Positions 14,432 to 23,626 are shown, counted from the first letter of the stretch. The stretch: 33,377 bases of DNA from Clostridiales bacterium (GCA_015055975.1 SVHF01000021.1:1-33377); one strand, 5' to 3'. The notes: generated by a model from the sequence alone, not told the origin. Translations and numbers: made by a program.

Positions 14432-16657
14432 ATGAACATCAAAAATATTGTTGAATGGCTAGAAAATAACGGAGGTAAAGAACATCAAGAAATTGATTCT
14501 ACGGAAGCAAAAGTGGCATGGAAATATTTTCATGATTTATGTAATAAAATATCAAACAATGACAAATGGAAATCAAAAGATGGAAGATGGTTAGCAAATT
14601 TTCATGCACTTAAATATTTTTCATATAGATATTCAAATGAAAAAGGAAATATAAGTTTAAATATATTTATTTCAAAAGTAATAGTTGACAATAGCGTTAA
14701 TCCTGAGTATTGTTTGTCGATTTCTATTGGCAGAGCATATGTAAAGTTTGCACCAATGACGATTGAAGAAAAAATGCAAGAAAATCTGTTGGTTAATAGC
14801 AAAAGAATAGAAGAGGCAAAATATTCGATAGTAACAGGAACAACGAACAGGTATAAAGAACAGTTTCTCCCTTATAACGAATTGATAGATTGTATACAAA
14901 AGAAAGATAACTATAAAAAGAATATGCTGTATCTTGCATCTCCAAGTATCAGTTATGTTATAAATAATTATGCAGAAGAAGAAATTGTTGAAAATGCGAA
15001 AAAAGCATATGCAAAACTAAAAGAAGCGTTAAATAGCATTTTAGAAAATCAAAAACTATCTATAAAAACGAATAGTATTACAGATGAAAATAATGAGTTT
15101 GTTTTGGCAAAAGAATCTAAATACAAAAAACAGGGTAAGGAGGAAGTGAAAACAAATATGGGTCTTAACACAATTCTATATGGTCCACCAGGAACAGGCA
15201 AGACTTATAATACAGTGAATTATGCAGTTGCTATTCTGGAGAATAAAAGTTTTGGGGAAATTAACAAAGAAAGGCAAGAGAACGGAGATGATGTAGAAAA
15301 TAGCGTATTAAAACGTTTTAACAGATTTAAAAACAATGGCCAAATAGCATTTGTTACGTTTCATCAATCATATGGATATGAAGAATTCATAGAGGGTATA
15401 AAACCTGTGTTATCGGAAGATGACTCGAAAAGCGTTTATTATGATATAATTCCTGGAAGTTTTAAAGAGTTTTGTGATAATGCTAAAGGAGAAATCACTG
15501 AATCTAAACTGTTAGAGAACTACGGTATTAATTCTTCTCCTGTCGTATGGAAGGTGTCACTTGCTAAAACTGGGCCGAATGAGATTAGAACGGATTGTTT
15601 GGCAAATAATTATATTAGAGTAGGATATGATTCTGCTGGGCCAGATATCAATGATGAACTTACTGAGGGGAAAAACGTGCTTAACGCTTTTGCAAATAAA
15701 ATGAAAATAGGAGATATTGTATTCTCTTGTTATTCTGAATCTGAGATTGATGCAATAGGCGTGGTTGAAGGAGAATATTTTTGGAATGAGGATTTTGAAT
15801 CATATAAAAGATGCAGAAAGGTTAATTGGATAAGAAAAAATATTAGAGAAAATATTGTCAATATAAATGGTAATGCGGTGATGACATTGCCTACCGTATA
15901 TAAGTTAAGGGTTACACCAGAAGATGCAATAAAACTAATATATAAAGGCAATAAGAACAATGAGCCTGAAATTAAATATGATTACAGTAAAAAATATGTC
16001 TATATTATTGATGAAATTAACAGAGGAAATATATCTAAAATTTTTGGAGAATTAATTACTCTAATAGAGCCACCAAAGCGTTTAGGCAATAGCGAAGAGA
16101 TGGAGTGCGAGTTGCCATATTCTGGGGAAAAGTTTGGTGTTCCTAAAAATGTATATATTTTAGGGACTATGAACACAGCAGATCGTTCTATCGCTTTAAT
16201 GGATACAGCTTTGAGACGAAGATTTGACTTTGTTGAAATGATGCCAGATTTAAATCCGATTAGAGGTATTAGAGTTGGAAATATAGAAATAGATAAAATG
16301 TTAGATGCTATAAATAAAAGAATAGAAGTACTATATGATAGAGAACATACATTGGGACATGCATTCTTTATCCCGTTACGTAATAATGCTACACTTGCGA
16401 AATTAGCATATATATTTGAAAATAAAATAATTCCATTATTACAAGAATATTTTTACGAAGATTATGAAAAAATTCAATTAGTCCTTGCTGATAATACTGA
16501 TGGGAATGATGCTTATAAATTCATAAAAGTTATTAAAGTTGATGCCAAGAGCGTATTTAAAGGCAAAGTTAACTACGATGATCTGCCAGAAAAGAGATAT
16601 GTAATAAACAAAGATGCGCTTAAATACGAAGAAAGCTTTATTAAGATTTATTCATAG
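14432..16657 (+). CDS. mcrB: McrB-type GTPase of a type IV restriction system, with EVE/PUA-like insertion
   Basis: McrB is the AAA+ GTPase that, with McrC, restricts DNA carrying modified cytosines. Residues 1-~200 are an N-terminal target-recognition region unlike E. coli McrB, with an aromatic KWKSKDGRW segment. The GTPase core has Walker A GPPGTGKT (251-258), the FHQSYGYEEFIEGIKP block (310-325), Walker B IIDEINRGN (525-533) and the McrB signature M-N-T-A-D (580-584), followed by arginine fingers near ALRRRF. Between these, residues ~368-500 are an inserted domain with VWKVSLAKTG, YIRVGYD and IGDIVFSCYSESEIDAIGVV, typical of EVE/PUA-like modified-base readers. A strong internal AAGGAGG (15137-15143) precedes in-frame Met243, just at the GTPase core, suggesting a short isoform as known for E. 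coli McrB. GGAGGG precedes the annotated start. mcrC follows after 11 nt. Confidence 0.93.
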   Translation: MNIKNIVEWLENNGGKEHQEIDSTEAKVAWKYFHDLCNKISNNDKWKSKDGRWLANFHALKYFSYRYSNEKGNISLNIFISKVIVDNSVNPEYCLSISIGRAYVKFAPMTIEEKMQENLLVNSKRIEEAKYSIVTGTTNRYKEQFLPYNELIDCIQKKDNYKKNMLYLASPSISYVINNYAEEEIVENAKKAYAKLKEALNSILENQKLSIKTNSITDENNEFVLAKESKYKKQGKEEVKTNMGLNTILYGPPGTGKTYNTVNYAVAILENKSFGEINKERQENGDDVENSVLKRFNRFKNNGQIAFVTFHQSYGYEEFIEGIKPVLSEDDSKSVYYDIIPGSFKEFCDNAKGEITESKLLENYGINSSPVVWKVSLAKTGPNEIRTDCLANNYIRVGYDSAGPDINDELTEGKNVLNAFANKMKIGDIVFSCYSESEIDAIGVVEGEYFWNEDFESYKRCRKVNWIRKNIRENIVNINGNAVMTLPTVYKLRVTPEDAIKLIYKGNKNNEPEIKYDYSKKYVYIIDEINRGNISKIFGELITLIEPPKRLGNSEEMECELPYSGEKFGVPKNVYILGTMNTADRSIALMDTALRRRFDFVEMMPDLNPIRGIRVGNIEIDKMLDAINKRIEVLYDREHTLGHAFFIPLRNNATLAKLAYIFENKIIPLLQEYFYEDYEKIQLVLADNTDGNDAYKFIKVIKVDAKSVFKGKVNYDDLPEKRYVINKDALKYEESFIKIYS

Positions 16658-16668
16658 AGGCAAAGCGC

Positions 16669-17973
16669 ATGAAAAGCATTTCTGTCAGAGAATTTGAAAA
16701 AATAAATAAGCGTAGTTTAGAAGATAAAATGCTTGCTAATGGAATTTCGTGTGATAGCGCTTTTGAAAAGCTAGTTGCTTTTATTGAAGAGTTTAAAGAA
16801 ACGACAGACAGTGAGGATGCTTTCCAATTTATGAGCATCAAAAAGAATAGAGAGCTAGGAGAGTACGTAACCTTTAAAAATTACGTAGGTCTTATCGAAC
16901 TTGATGGCGGGTTGCAGATAGAAGTACTGCCTAAAATTGATGTTAGATTGGAAGAAGATGGAAAGGATGGCGATCGTAAAATAAAACAAATCTTTTTAAA
17001 TATGCTTAAAACAATGAAAGATTTTGAGGGGAAAGCTTTTAATATGTCAAATTTAAAAGTTGATAATATGAATCTTTATGAAATATTTATAAGCCTGTAT
17101 CTTCAAGAGGTTTATTGTGTTGTAAAAAGAGGTCTAAAATCCGCATACAATACTATAGACGAGAATATAAGTGTTTTAAAAGGAAAGATAAAATTCAAAG
17201 AACATATTGCAAAAAATATAACGAGTAAAGATAAATTCTATGTAGAGCATGATGAGTATTTATTAAATCGTCCTGAGAATAGATTAATAAAAAATACGTT
17301 ACTATTATTGGTAAAAGAGTCAAATAATAACAATAATAAAAAAAAGTGTAAGCAACTATTAAACTATTTTGAGACAATAGATATTTCACACAATATTGAT
17401 GCTGATTTTGCCGCCATAAGTATAAGTAGATCAAATAAAGAATATGACACATTAATGCGATGGTCAAAAGTATATTTACAGCATAAGAGTTTTGATACGT
17501 TTACTGGGCAAACAAAGGCTAAAGCATTATTGTTTCAAATGGATAAACTATTTGAGACTTATGTTGCTAAATTACTAAGAGATGCAATGGAAGATACTCA
17601 TTATGATGTGTTAACTCAAGATGAAGGGTATTATTTGTTTGATGAACCAGAGAAGTTTAAGCTAATACCTGATATTGTTGTTTCTGATAATTCGCATAAT
17701 ATTATTTTAGATACAAAATGGAAGAATCTAAATAGTAATGAAAGACATAATTATGGCATTTCTCAAGCTGATATGTATCAGATGTATACATATTCAAAGA
17801 AATATGACAATGCGCCAGTAATTTATTTATTATATCCATTAAATAAAGATATGGCAGAATTAAAAGAAGATTTGAGTTTTAAATCAGAAGATAATGTTAC
17901 TGTGAACGTGTTTTTTGTTGATTTAGAGAATCCAGTAATAAGTATAGATGAGTTAAAATCTAAGCTAGTTTAG
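16669..17973 (+). CDS. mcrC: McrC, nuclease subunit of type IV restriction system
   Basis: The 434-residue protein has the McrC layout: an N-terminal region (~1-130) with a 'F-x-N-Y-V-G-L-I-x-L-x-x-G-x-x-I-E-V-L-P-K-I' block that contacts the McrB hexamer, a helical middle, and a C-terminal PD-(D/E)XK nuclease. The nuclease motif is P-D-I-V-V followed by I-I-L-D-T-K-W-K, giving D...D-x-K near residues 340-360. McrC cuts DNA when stimulated by McrB GTP hydrolysis. AGAGG lies eight bases before the ATG, and the gene is 11 nt after mcrB. Length and motifs indicate an intact gene. This is the last gene of the defence island; the core operon begins after the terminator at 18100. Confidence 0.92.
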   Translation: MKSISVREFEKINKRSLEDKMLANGISCDSAFEKLVAFIEEFKETTDSEDAFQFMSIKKNRELGEYVTFKNYVGLIELDGGLQIEVLPKIDVRLEEDGKDGDRKIKQIFLNMLKTMKDFEGKAFNMSNLKVDNMNLYEIFISLYLQEVYCVVKRGLKSAYNTIDENISVLKGKIKFKEHIAKNITSKDKFYVEHDEYLLNRPENRLIKNTLLLLVKESNNNNNKKKCKQLLNYFETIDISHNIDADFAAISISRSNKEYDTLMRWSKVYLQHKSFDTFTGQTKAKALLFQMDKLFETYVAKLLRDAMEDTHYDVLTQDEGYYLFDEPEKFKLIPDIVVSDNSHNIILDTKWKNLNSNERHNYGISQADMYQMYTYSKKYDNAPVIYLLYPLNKDMAELKEDLSFKSEDNVTVNVFFVDLENPVISIDELKSKLV

Positions 17974-18099
17974 ATTTTCATTGTATGTTATACAATTGCG
18001 ACATTTTTCTTCATAAAAACCTTTTTAATAAAAATTAATTCGGATAGAATAGTTGAATTATTAGAAAAACAACAAGAATCAAAAGATAAAGAATAATAC
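17974..18099 (+). other. Read-on frame after mcrC stop, possible gene remnant
   Basis: The mcrC frame continues without another stop from the TAG at 17971-17973 to a TAA at 18094-18096. It would give a hydrophobic stretch (FIVCYTIATFFFIKTFLI) followed by a charged tail (DRIVELLEKQQESKDKE) that looks protein-like. There is no ATG, so it is more likely the end of a lost membrane-protein gene than part of McrC. Confidence 0.3.
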
Positions 18100-18128
18100 A
18101 ATTGGCATCGAAAGGTGCCAATTTTTTT
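18100..18128 (+). terminator. Intrinsic terminator between defence island and cmk
   Basis: An 8-bp stem AATTGGCA/TGCCAATT, extended by a U-G and a C-G pair around a GAAA tetraloop (18110-18113), is followed directly by seven T residues. This is a textbook Rho-independent terminator. Confidence 0.85.
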
Positions 18129-18140
18129 ACCTTTAATATC

Positions 18141-18169
18141 TTGTCAAAAGTAACATAATTATATAAAAT
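18141..18169 (+). promoter_or_regulatory. Probable cmk operon promoter
   Basis: TTGTCA (18141-18146) is followed after 17 nt by TAAAAT (18164-18169); an overlapping TATAAA begins at 18162. It lies just after the terminator and about 30 bases before the cmk start, consistent with driving cmk-plsC-ispH/rpsA. Confidence 0.5.
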
Positions 18170-18201
18170 AATTAAAGTAAGTAAATTATTAGGGGTATTA
18201 T

Positions 18202-18867
18202 ATGGAAAGAATCAACATAGCAATTGATGGCCCATCTGGTGCTGGTAAATCAACAATTTCAAAACTTCTTGCAAAGAAATTAAATATAACATATTTAGAT
18301 ACAGGTGCAATGTATAGAACTGTTGCTGTATATTGTTTAAGAAAAGGTGTATCAGTTAACGATGCAGCAGCCGTTGAACCACTTCTAAAAGAGATCAACA
18401 TCTCATATATAGGAGATCCACTAGATAGACACATTTGTTTAAACGGTGAAGATGTATCTACTGCTATTAGAGAACACCAAGTATCAAAAGCAGCATCTGA
18501 TGTATCAAAAATCCCAGCAGTTAGACTATTTTTAGTTGAAATGCAAAGAAAGATTGCCAGCGAATATGATGTAGTTTTAGATGGTAGAGATATAACAAGC
18601 TATGTACTTCCAAATGCTAAATATAAATTCTTCTTAACAGCATCTCCTGAATGCAGAGCAAAAAGAAGATATGAAGAATTAAAAGCAAAAGGACAAGAAA
18701 TTCCATATGAGCAAATACTTGCTGATGTTAAAGATAGAGACTATAACGATTCAACACGTGCATTTGCGCCACTAAAGCAAACTGAAGATTCTATCCTTGT
18801 AGATAGCTCAAATATGACAATTGATGAAGTAGCCAACTTTATGTTGGATGCAATTAAGAATAAATAG
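18202..18867 (+). CDS. cmk: Cytidylate kinase
   Basis: Cmk phosphorylates CMP and dCMP with ATP in pyrimidine nucleotide metabolism. The 221-residue protein has the P-loop GPSGAGKS (10-17), the NMP-binding region with YLDTGAMYRTVA (32-43), the DGRDITSYVLPNA block near 129-141 (most homologues have GRDIGT), and a lid with A-K-R-R-Y-E-E-L. The length is normal for the family. TTAGGGGT precedes the ATG. It is the first gene of a three-gene core operon, followed after 8 nt by plsC. Confidence 0.97.
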   Translation: MERINIAIDGPSGAGKSTISKLLAKKLNITYLDTGAMYRTVAVYCLRKGVSVNDAAAVEPLLKEINISYIGDPLDRHICLNGEDVSTAIREHQVSKAASDVSKIPAVRLFLVEMQRKIASEYDVVLDGRDITSYVLPNAKYKFFLTASPECRAKRRYEELKAKGQEIPYEQILADVKDRDYNDSTRAFAPLKQTEDSILVDSSNMTIDEVANFMLDAIKNK

Positions 18868-18875
18868 CCAACCAA

Positions 18876-19703
18876 ATGTTGGACGGGAATAAAAAAGAAA
18901 TGGAAGAAACGAAAGAACAAGATAAAGTAGAAATATCTATGGAGGAGATAGAAGGACACACTATATCTCCAGTTGCTCAAGTTGCTCCAAAGGAGCAATC
19001 TCAATCAAGACTAGCTCGCGTTGGTAGAAGATTTAAATCAACTGCATTTATGAGGTTTATGGTTTGGCTTATAAAGCGTGTAATGCTAATTTTGTGGCCA
19101 ACAAAGATTTTCTTTAAAGAAAGATTCAACATTGAAGGAAGAGCTGTTGTTACTTGTAATCACTATGGATCTTTTGATACAAACCCAATTATCAACGCAT
19201 TTTATAAGAAAAAGCCAGTTTCAATTTTATTAAAGAAAGAACTTATGGAAAAGGACGACTTTAAAGCCCGTTTCTTGGACGAAATAGGTGGGATACCAGT
19301 AAATCGTCATCAAGCAGACATAACAGCCATTAAAAGGGCTCTAAAGGCTTTAAATTCAGATCAACAATTAATTATCTATCCTGAAGGTACAAGAAATCGT
19401 AAGGATACAAAGCAAATGGGTAAAATTGAAGAAGGAACAGCTATGTTTGCTATAAAAGCAAAAGCTCCAATTGTTCCACTTATGTATTATCGTTGTACAA
19501 AGTGGTATAGAAAGAACTATTTACTTGTAGGACATCCATTTACTTTGGAAGAGTTCTACGACGACAAATCTCCAGATGTAAAGAAAAAGGCAACTGCAAA
19601 GATTGTTGATGAATATGCAAAGCTTAGAAAAGAAATCGACGAGATTGTAGAAGTGTACAAAGGTTCTGAGAAAAAATACAAAAAGGCACATGGTATTAAA
19701 TAA
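18876..19703 (+). CDS. plsC: 1-acyl-sn-glycerol-3-phosphate acyltransferase
   Basis: PlsC transfers an acyl chain to lysophosphatidic acid at the membrane to form phosphatidic acid. Motif I is N-H96-Y-G-S-F-D101 (HX4D) and motif III is Y-P-E-G-T-R (169-174); a hydrophobic/amphipathic segment near 58-80 precedes the catalytic domain. An unusual charged N-terminal extension of about 45 residues may reflect a start that is too early: ATG 18876 lacks a ribosome site, while the in-frame ATG at 18900 has GGGA about 12 bases upstream. The C-terminus is lysine-rich. Its TAA overlaps the next ATG by one base (TAATG), so translation of ispH/rpsA is coupled to it. Confidence 0.93.
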   Translation: MLDGNKKEMEETKEQDKVEISMEEIEGHTISPVAQVAPKEQSQSRLARVGRRFKSTAFMRFMVWLIKRVMLILWPTKIFFKERFNIEGRAVVTCNHYGSFDTNPIINAFYKKKPVSILLKKELMEKDDFKARFLDEIGGIPVNRHQADITAIKRALKALNSDQQLIIYPEGTRNRKDTKQMGKIEEGTAMFAIKAKAPIVPLMYYRCTKWYRKNYLLVGHPFTLEEFYDDKSPDVKKKATAKIVDEYAKLRKEIDEIVEVYKGSEKKYKKAHGIK

Positions 19704-21901
19704 TGGAAGTAATTGTTGCTAAATCGGCGGGATTTTGTAAAGGTGTACAAGAGGCAATAAAGTTAGCAACTTCAATAGATAATGGTTGTGTTACGCTTGG
19801 AAAGCTTATTCACAACGAACAAGTTATTAAATCGTTAGAAGAGAAAAATATTAAAGCTATAAATACGCTTGATGACTATACATCAGGCGTTTTATTAATT
19901 AGATCTCATGGCGCAGGAAAAGACGTTTATGACGAGCTTGAAAAGCGCCATATTCCATACAAAGATGCAACATGTCCATTTGTTAAAAAAATACATGAAA
20001 TAGTTCTTAAGAACTATAACGATGGCAAAAAGATAATAATTATCGGGGATAAAAATCATCCAGAAGTTATTGGCACAAATGGGTGGTGTGGATACAGTGC
20101 AATCATTGTTTCAAACGAAGAAGACATCGCAAAAATTGATGAAAATGGAGACTACTGTGTAGTAGAACAGACCACTTTTGATGTAAAAGAGTACGAAAAA
20201 CTCTTAAATTTAATTAAAATTAAATGTAATTTAGTTGCGAATAATTCTACGATTTGTTATACTACCACGCGAAGACAAGAGGAAGCTGAGGATATTTCGA
20301 AGAAATGTGACTTAGTTTTAGTGCTTGGAAGTAGAACATCTTCAAACACGACAAAGTTATACAACATTTGTAAAGCCAATTGTCCAACGTATCTTATAGA
20401 AAACAAAGCGGATTTAGAATCCGTAGAGTATAAAAATTTAAAATTGGTCGGTATAGTCGCCGGCGCTTCAACTCCGCAAGAGTTGATTATGGAGGTAAAA
20501 AACACAATGAGCGAATCTCAAGAAACAAAAAACGTTGTAGTCGAGGACGTAAAAGAAGAAAAAACAACATCATCATTTGCTGATTTATACGAAGCATCTA
20601 AAAAGAAAGCTGATAAAGCAATGTCTATAAAGCTTGGCAAGGAATTTACAGTAACTGTTATTTCTGCTAACGAAAAGGGTATCAGCGTATCTTTTGGTGG
20701 AAAGAAAGATGGCTTCATTCCAGCTGAGGAAGCTGAAGTTGAAGGAACAGCATATGATCCAAATAACTACAAGGAAGGAGATACAATCGTTGCGAAAGTT
20801 ATAGATAACCCAGATGCTAAGAGCGGAATTTTCTGGCTTTCTAAGAAAGAAGAAGCTCAAAAGGCAATCGACGCTGAAAAGTACAAAGAAATCTTAATGC
20901 AACCAATGTTCAAGGCAACAATTACAGCTGCAGTTCCAAAGGGATTAACAGCAAACGTTGGCCCATACAAGATTTTCGTACCATCATCTCAAATCAAGAA
21001 AGGCTTCGTTGCTGATCCAGATCTACAAAAGTATGTTGGTAAGGAATTAAGACTAAGAGCTATCAAGTCTAAGAAGGAAGAAGATCAAGAATCTCCAGTT
21101 GAAATCAAATTAAACAAGACAATTTATGCTTCTCAAAAAGTTATTCTTGAAGAAGAAGCTGCAGCTGCAGATAAGGCACTTTGGGAATTCTTCGAAGTTG
21201 ACAAGGAAGTTCAAGGTAAAGTTGTTAGAATCAGAGACTTTGGTGCTTTCGTTAAAGTTAACGGTTTTGAATGCTTAGCACATAAATCAAATCTTTCTTA
21301 CAAGAAAAACGTTGCTCCAAGCGATGTATTAGAAGAAGGAAAGACATACACATTCAGAGTTTTGTCTGTAGATAAAGAAAAGAGACAAGTATCTTTAGGA
21401 TATAAGCAACTACAAAAGTCTTTATATGAAGAAGCTGCTGAAAAATATCCAGTAGGTTCAACAGTTACAGGACCAATCAAGAGCATTACAAATTATGGTG
21501 TATATGTACTTATCGAAGATGGCGTAGATGGATTAGTTCCAGTATCTGAAATCTCTAGAAAGTATGTAAAAACTCCAGCTGATGTTTGCAAGATTGACGA
21601 TGTAGTTACAGCTCAAGTTATCAAATTCGACGTAGAAAAGAACAAGATTACATTATCTATCAAAGCTTTACTTCCAGAAGAAGATCAAGTTTCTGATGAA
21701 GATGTAGAAGCAGCTAAGGAAAAGAGAGCAGCTAGAGTTTCTAAGAAGTTTGATAACGCTGAAGGCGCTAAGAAGAGAACTTCTAAGAAGAAGGAAGAAG
21801 TAGAAGAGCCACAATCATGGACAAATGACGATGGACTTGGTTCATTATCAATTGGCGAAATGATGAAGAGCTTAAAGGAATTAGATTTAACAAACGACTA
21901 A
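19703..21901 (+). CDS. ispH: Fusion of IspH (HMBPP reductase) and ribosomal protein S1
   Basis: Residues 1-~268 are IspH, the [4Fe-4S] enzyme that makes IPP and DMAPP in the MEP pathway. Conserved cysteines are in GFCKGV (C12), ATCPFV (~C95) and a third near ICYTTTRRQ; a TTK-rich end follows. Residues ~310-655 carry four S1 RNA-binding domains (about 312-385, 393-475, 493-565, 578-653), of which the third has the classical V-x-x-I-R-D-F-G-A-F-V and K-S-N-L-S motifs. The tail is lysine/glutamate-rich. This fusion is known in Clostridia. An internal GGAGGT (20491-20496) sits ten bases before in-frame ATG 20507 (Met269), exactly at the domain junction. Lysine codons switch from mostly AAA to mostly AAG after it, as expected if the S1 part is also made separately at high level. 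Confidence 0.95.
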   Translation: MEVIVAKSAGFCKGVQEAIKLATSIDNGCVTLGKLIHNEQVIKSLEEKNIKAINTLDDYTSGVLLIRSHGAGKDVYDELEKRHIPYKDATCPFVKKIHEIVLKNYNDGKKIIIIGDKNHPEVIGTNGWCGYSAIIVSNEEDIAKIDENGDYCVVEQTTFDVKEYEKLLNLIKIKCNLVANNSTICYTTTRRQEEAEDISKKCDLVLVLGSRTSSNTTKLYNICKANCPTYLIENKADLESVEYKNLKLVGIVAGASTPQELIMEVKNTMSESQETKNVVVEDVKEEKTTSSFADLYEASKKKADKAMSIKLGKEFTVTVISANEKGISVSFGGKKDGFIPAEEAEVEGTAYDPNNYKEGDTIVAKVIDNPDAKSGIFWLSKKEEAQKAIDAEKYKEILMQPMFKATITAAVPKGLTANVGPYKIFVPSSQIKKGFVADPDLQKYVGKELRLRAIKSKKEEDQESPVEIKLNKTIYASQKVILEEEAAAADKALWEFFEVDKEVQGKVVRIRDFGAFVKVNGFECLAHKSNLSYKKNVAPSDVLEEGKTYTFRVLSVDKEKRQVSLGYKQLQKSLYEEAAEKYPVGSTVTGPIKSITNYGVYVLIEDGVDGLVPVSEISRKYVKTPADVCKIDDVVTAQVIKFDVEKNKITLSIKALLPEEDQVSDEDVEAAKEKRAARVSKKFDNAEGAKKRTSKKKEEVEEPQSWTNDDGLGSLSIGEMMKSLKELDLTND
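20491..20509 (+). promoter_or_regulatory. Internal ribosome-binding site and start for a separate S1 protein
   Basis: GGAGGT at 20491-20496 is followed after ten bases by ATG 20507-20509 (residue Met269 of the fusion). It would start a 464-residue S1-only product. The location at the IspH/S1 boundary and the change in codon choice after it support real use; experimental proof is lacking. Confidence 0.6.
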
Positions 21902-21926
21902 TCTAATTAAATAGAATATTTAACTT

Positions 21927-21957
21927 GCCCGAAGTTAATAACTTCGGGCGATTTTTT
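21927..21957 (+). terminator. Intrinsic terminator after ispH/rpsA
   Basis: GCCCGAAG pairs with CTTCGGGC around a short AT loop (an almost continuous palindrome at 21927-21949), followed by six T residues. It ends 22 bases before the transporter start. Confidence 0.88.
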
Positions 21958-21979
21958 GGAAAATAAATACGAGGTAGTT

Positions 21980-23614
21980 ATGGCAAGAGATAAATGGAAT
22001 TCAAGATTAACTTTCATACTTGCATCAATAGGGTCAGCTGTTGGTCTTGGTAACGCATGGCGTTTCCCAGGTCTTTGCGCTAAATTTGGTGGCGGTGCAT
22101 TTTTGTTTGCATATATTATTTGTATGCTTGTTGCAGGTATCCCACTACTTATGATGGAAATATCGGTAGGTAGAAAGACACGTGGTGGCGCACCAAAAGC
22201 TATGAGAGGAATAAACAAGCATTTTGAAGCAGCTGGGTGGGCTGCAACAACAAATGCTTTCATGATTGTTACATATTATGCAGTTGTATTTGCATGGTGT
22301 ATTTTAATGGCAGTTGTAAGCTTTAAGTTCGCAACAACAAACTCAACAGTAGAAACTGCATCAACACTTTGGCAAGATACAATTCAAACAACATGGGGCA
22401 CATCATTTAGTGGTGCTGGTGGAAATATTCCAATTTTAGTCGTTTTAGCGCTTCTTGCAGCATGGGGCTTAATTTATTACTGTATAAGAAATGGTGCAGC
22501 TTCAGTTTCTAAAGTTGTAAAATACACAGTATTTTTGCCAATTGCAATGTTAATTATTCTTGCAATTAGAGGATTTATTAAAAACCCTAATCTAGGCGAC
22601 GCATTAGGCGCATTATTCGTTCCAAAGTGGGCGGCCCTTGGGGATGTTAATTTATGGGTTAATGCAATGGGACAAGTATTCTATTCATTATCTATAATGA
22701 TGGCTATTATGTTTGCTTATGGCTCATACTTAGATGATGGTGCAAATATCGCTGAAGATGTAATGATAATTGCGTTTTCAGATTTAGCAGTATCAGTTTT
22801 ATCTGGTATAGTTTTATTTACAACAATGTATTCAGTTGGTATGACAACTGAAGATATGTCAGCATCTGGTATTGCTACAGCATTTATAATTTATCCTCAA
22901 GCTATTGTTAAATTAACAGCAGTTCCTTGGTTAAATGCAATATTTGGCTTTGTATTCTATTTCATGTTATGTACACTTGCTATCGATAGTGCATTCTCAA
23001 TCGTTGAAGGTGTATCAACAGCTGTTTCAGATAAATTTGCCTTTGATAAGAAAAAGACAACAAAAACAATTACACTTATTGCCGCTGCAATTTCTGTTAT
23101 CTATATAACAGGAGCTGGTGTTGGCTGGTTAGATATTGTAGATCACTGGACAAATGCATATTCAATGATTATCTGCGGTATCATGGAAGCTTTAGCTGTT
23201 GGTTGGTTCTTTAAAACAAATAAAGTTTTGGATGAAATTAATAAAAATACAGGTAAATTCAAGATGCCAAAGTGGTGGTTCAATACATCTATTAAGATTT
23301 TATCTCCACTTGCTTTATCTTTATTCTTAGTATGGCAATTAATCGACTTAATCAAAACTGGTGGTAGATATAATGCAGCCGACTATTCATTGGCCGCTGA
23401 ATTAATCGGTGGTTGGTTAATTACAATTATTTCATTCTCATCAGGACTTATTATAAAGCTAATCTGCAAATACAACAAAGCACTAGGCGATAGAGTAAAA
23501 GCTGTTGAAGCTCAAGAAAAGTCTTGGGATGAAATGGGAGCTGCAAATGTTAGAATTGAAACACAAAAGGTGGACAATCAAGATATAGAAGATGGTCCAG
23601 TCCCATTTATCTAA
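21980..23614 (+). CDS. Neurotransmitter:sodium symporter (NSS/SNF) family transporter
   Basis: NSS proteins import amino acids or related small molecules with Na+. The start at ATG 21980 has GAGG six bases upstream and begins MARDKWNSRLTF; an in-frame TTG at 21956 lies inside the terminator and is rejected. The first helix carries the family signature GSAVGLGNAWRFPGLCAKFGGGAF, where main-chain atoms bind Na1/Na2 and substrate in LeuT. About eleven or twelve hydrophobic helices follow over 544 residues. The C-terminal tail is hydrophilic. The substrate cannot be predicted; tryptophan, tyrosine or other amino acids are usual in Firmicutes. It may be transcribed by read-through of the preceding terminator, since no clear promoter is visible in the 78-base gap. 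Confidence 0.93.
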   Translation: MARDKWNSRLTFILASIGSAVGLGNAWRFPGLCAKFGGGAFLFAYIICMLVAGIPLLMMEISVGRKTRGGAPKAMRGINKHFEAAGWAATTNAFMIVTYYAVVFAWCILMAVVSFKFATTNSTVETASTLWQDTIQTTWGTSFSGAGGNIPILVVLALLAAWGLIYYCIRNGAASVSKVVKYTVFLPIAMLIILAIRGFIKNPNLGDALGALFVPKWAALGDVNLWVNAMGQVFYSLSIMMAIMFAYGSYLDDGANIAEDVMIIAFSDLAVSVLSGIVLFTTMYSVGMTTEDMSASGIATAFIIYPQAIVKLTAVPWLNAIFGFVFYFMLCTLAIDSAFSIVEGVSTAVSDKFAFDKKKTTKTITLIAAAISVIYITGAGVGWLDIVDHWTNAYSMIICGIMEALAVGWFFKTNKVLDEINKNTGKFKMPKWWFNTSIKILSPLALSLFLVWQLIDLIKTGGRYNAADYSLAAELIGGWLITIISFSSGLIIKLICKYNKALGDRVKAVEAQEKSWDEMGAANVRIETQKVDNQDIEDGPVPFI

Positions 23615-23626
23615 AGAAAATAAAAT

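Noticed and set aside
21956-21979. TTG start giving eight extra residues for the NSS transporter
   Set aside because: It lies within the T-run of the terminator and lacks a ribosome site; ATG 21980 has GAGG and the normal family N-terminus.
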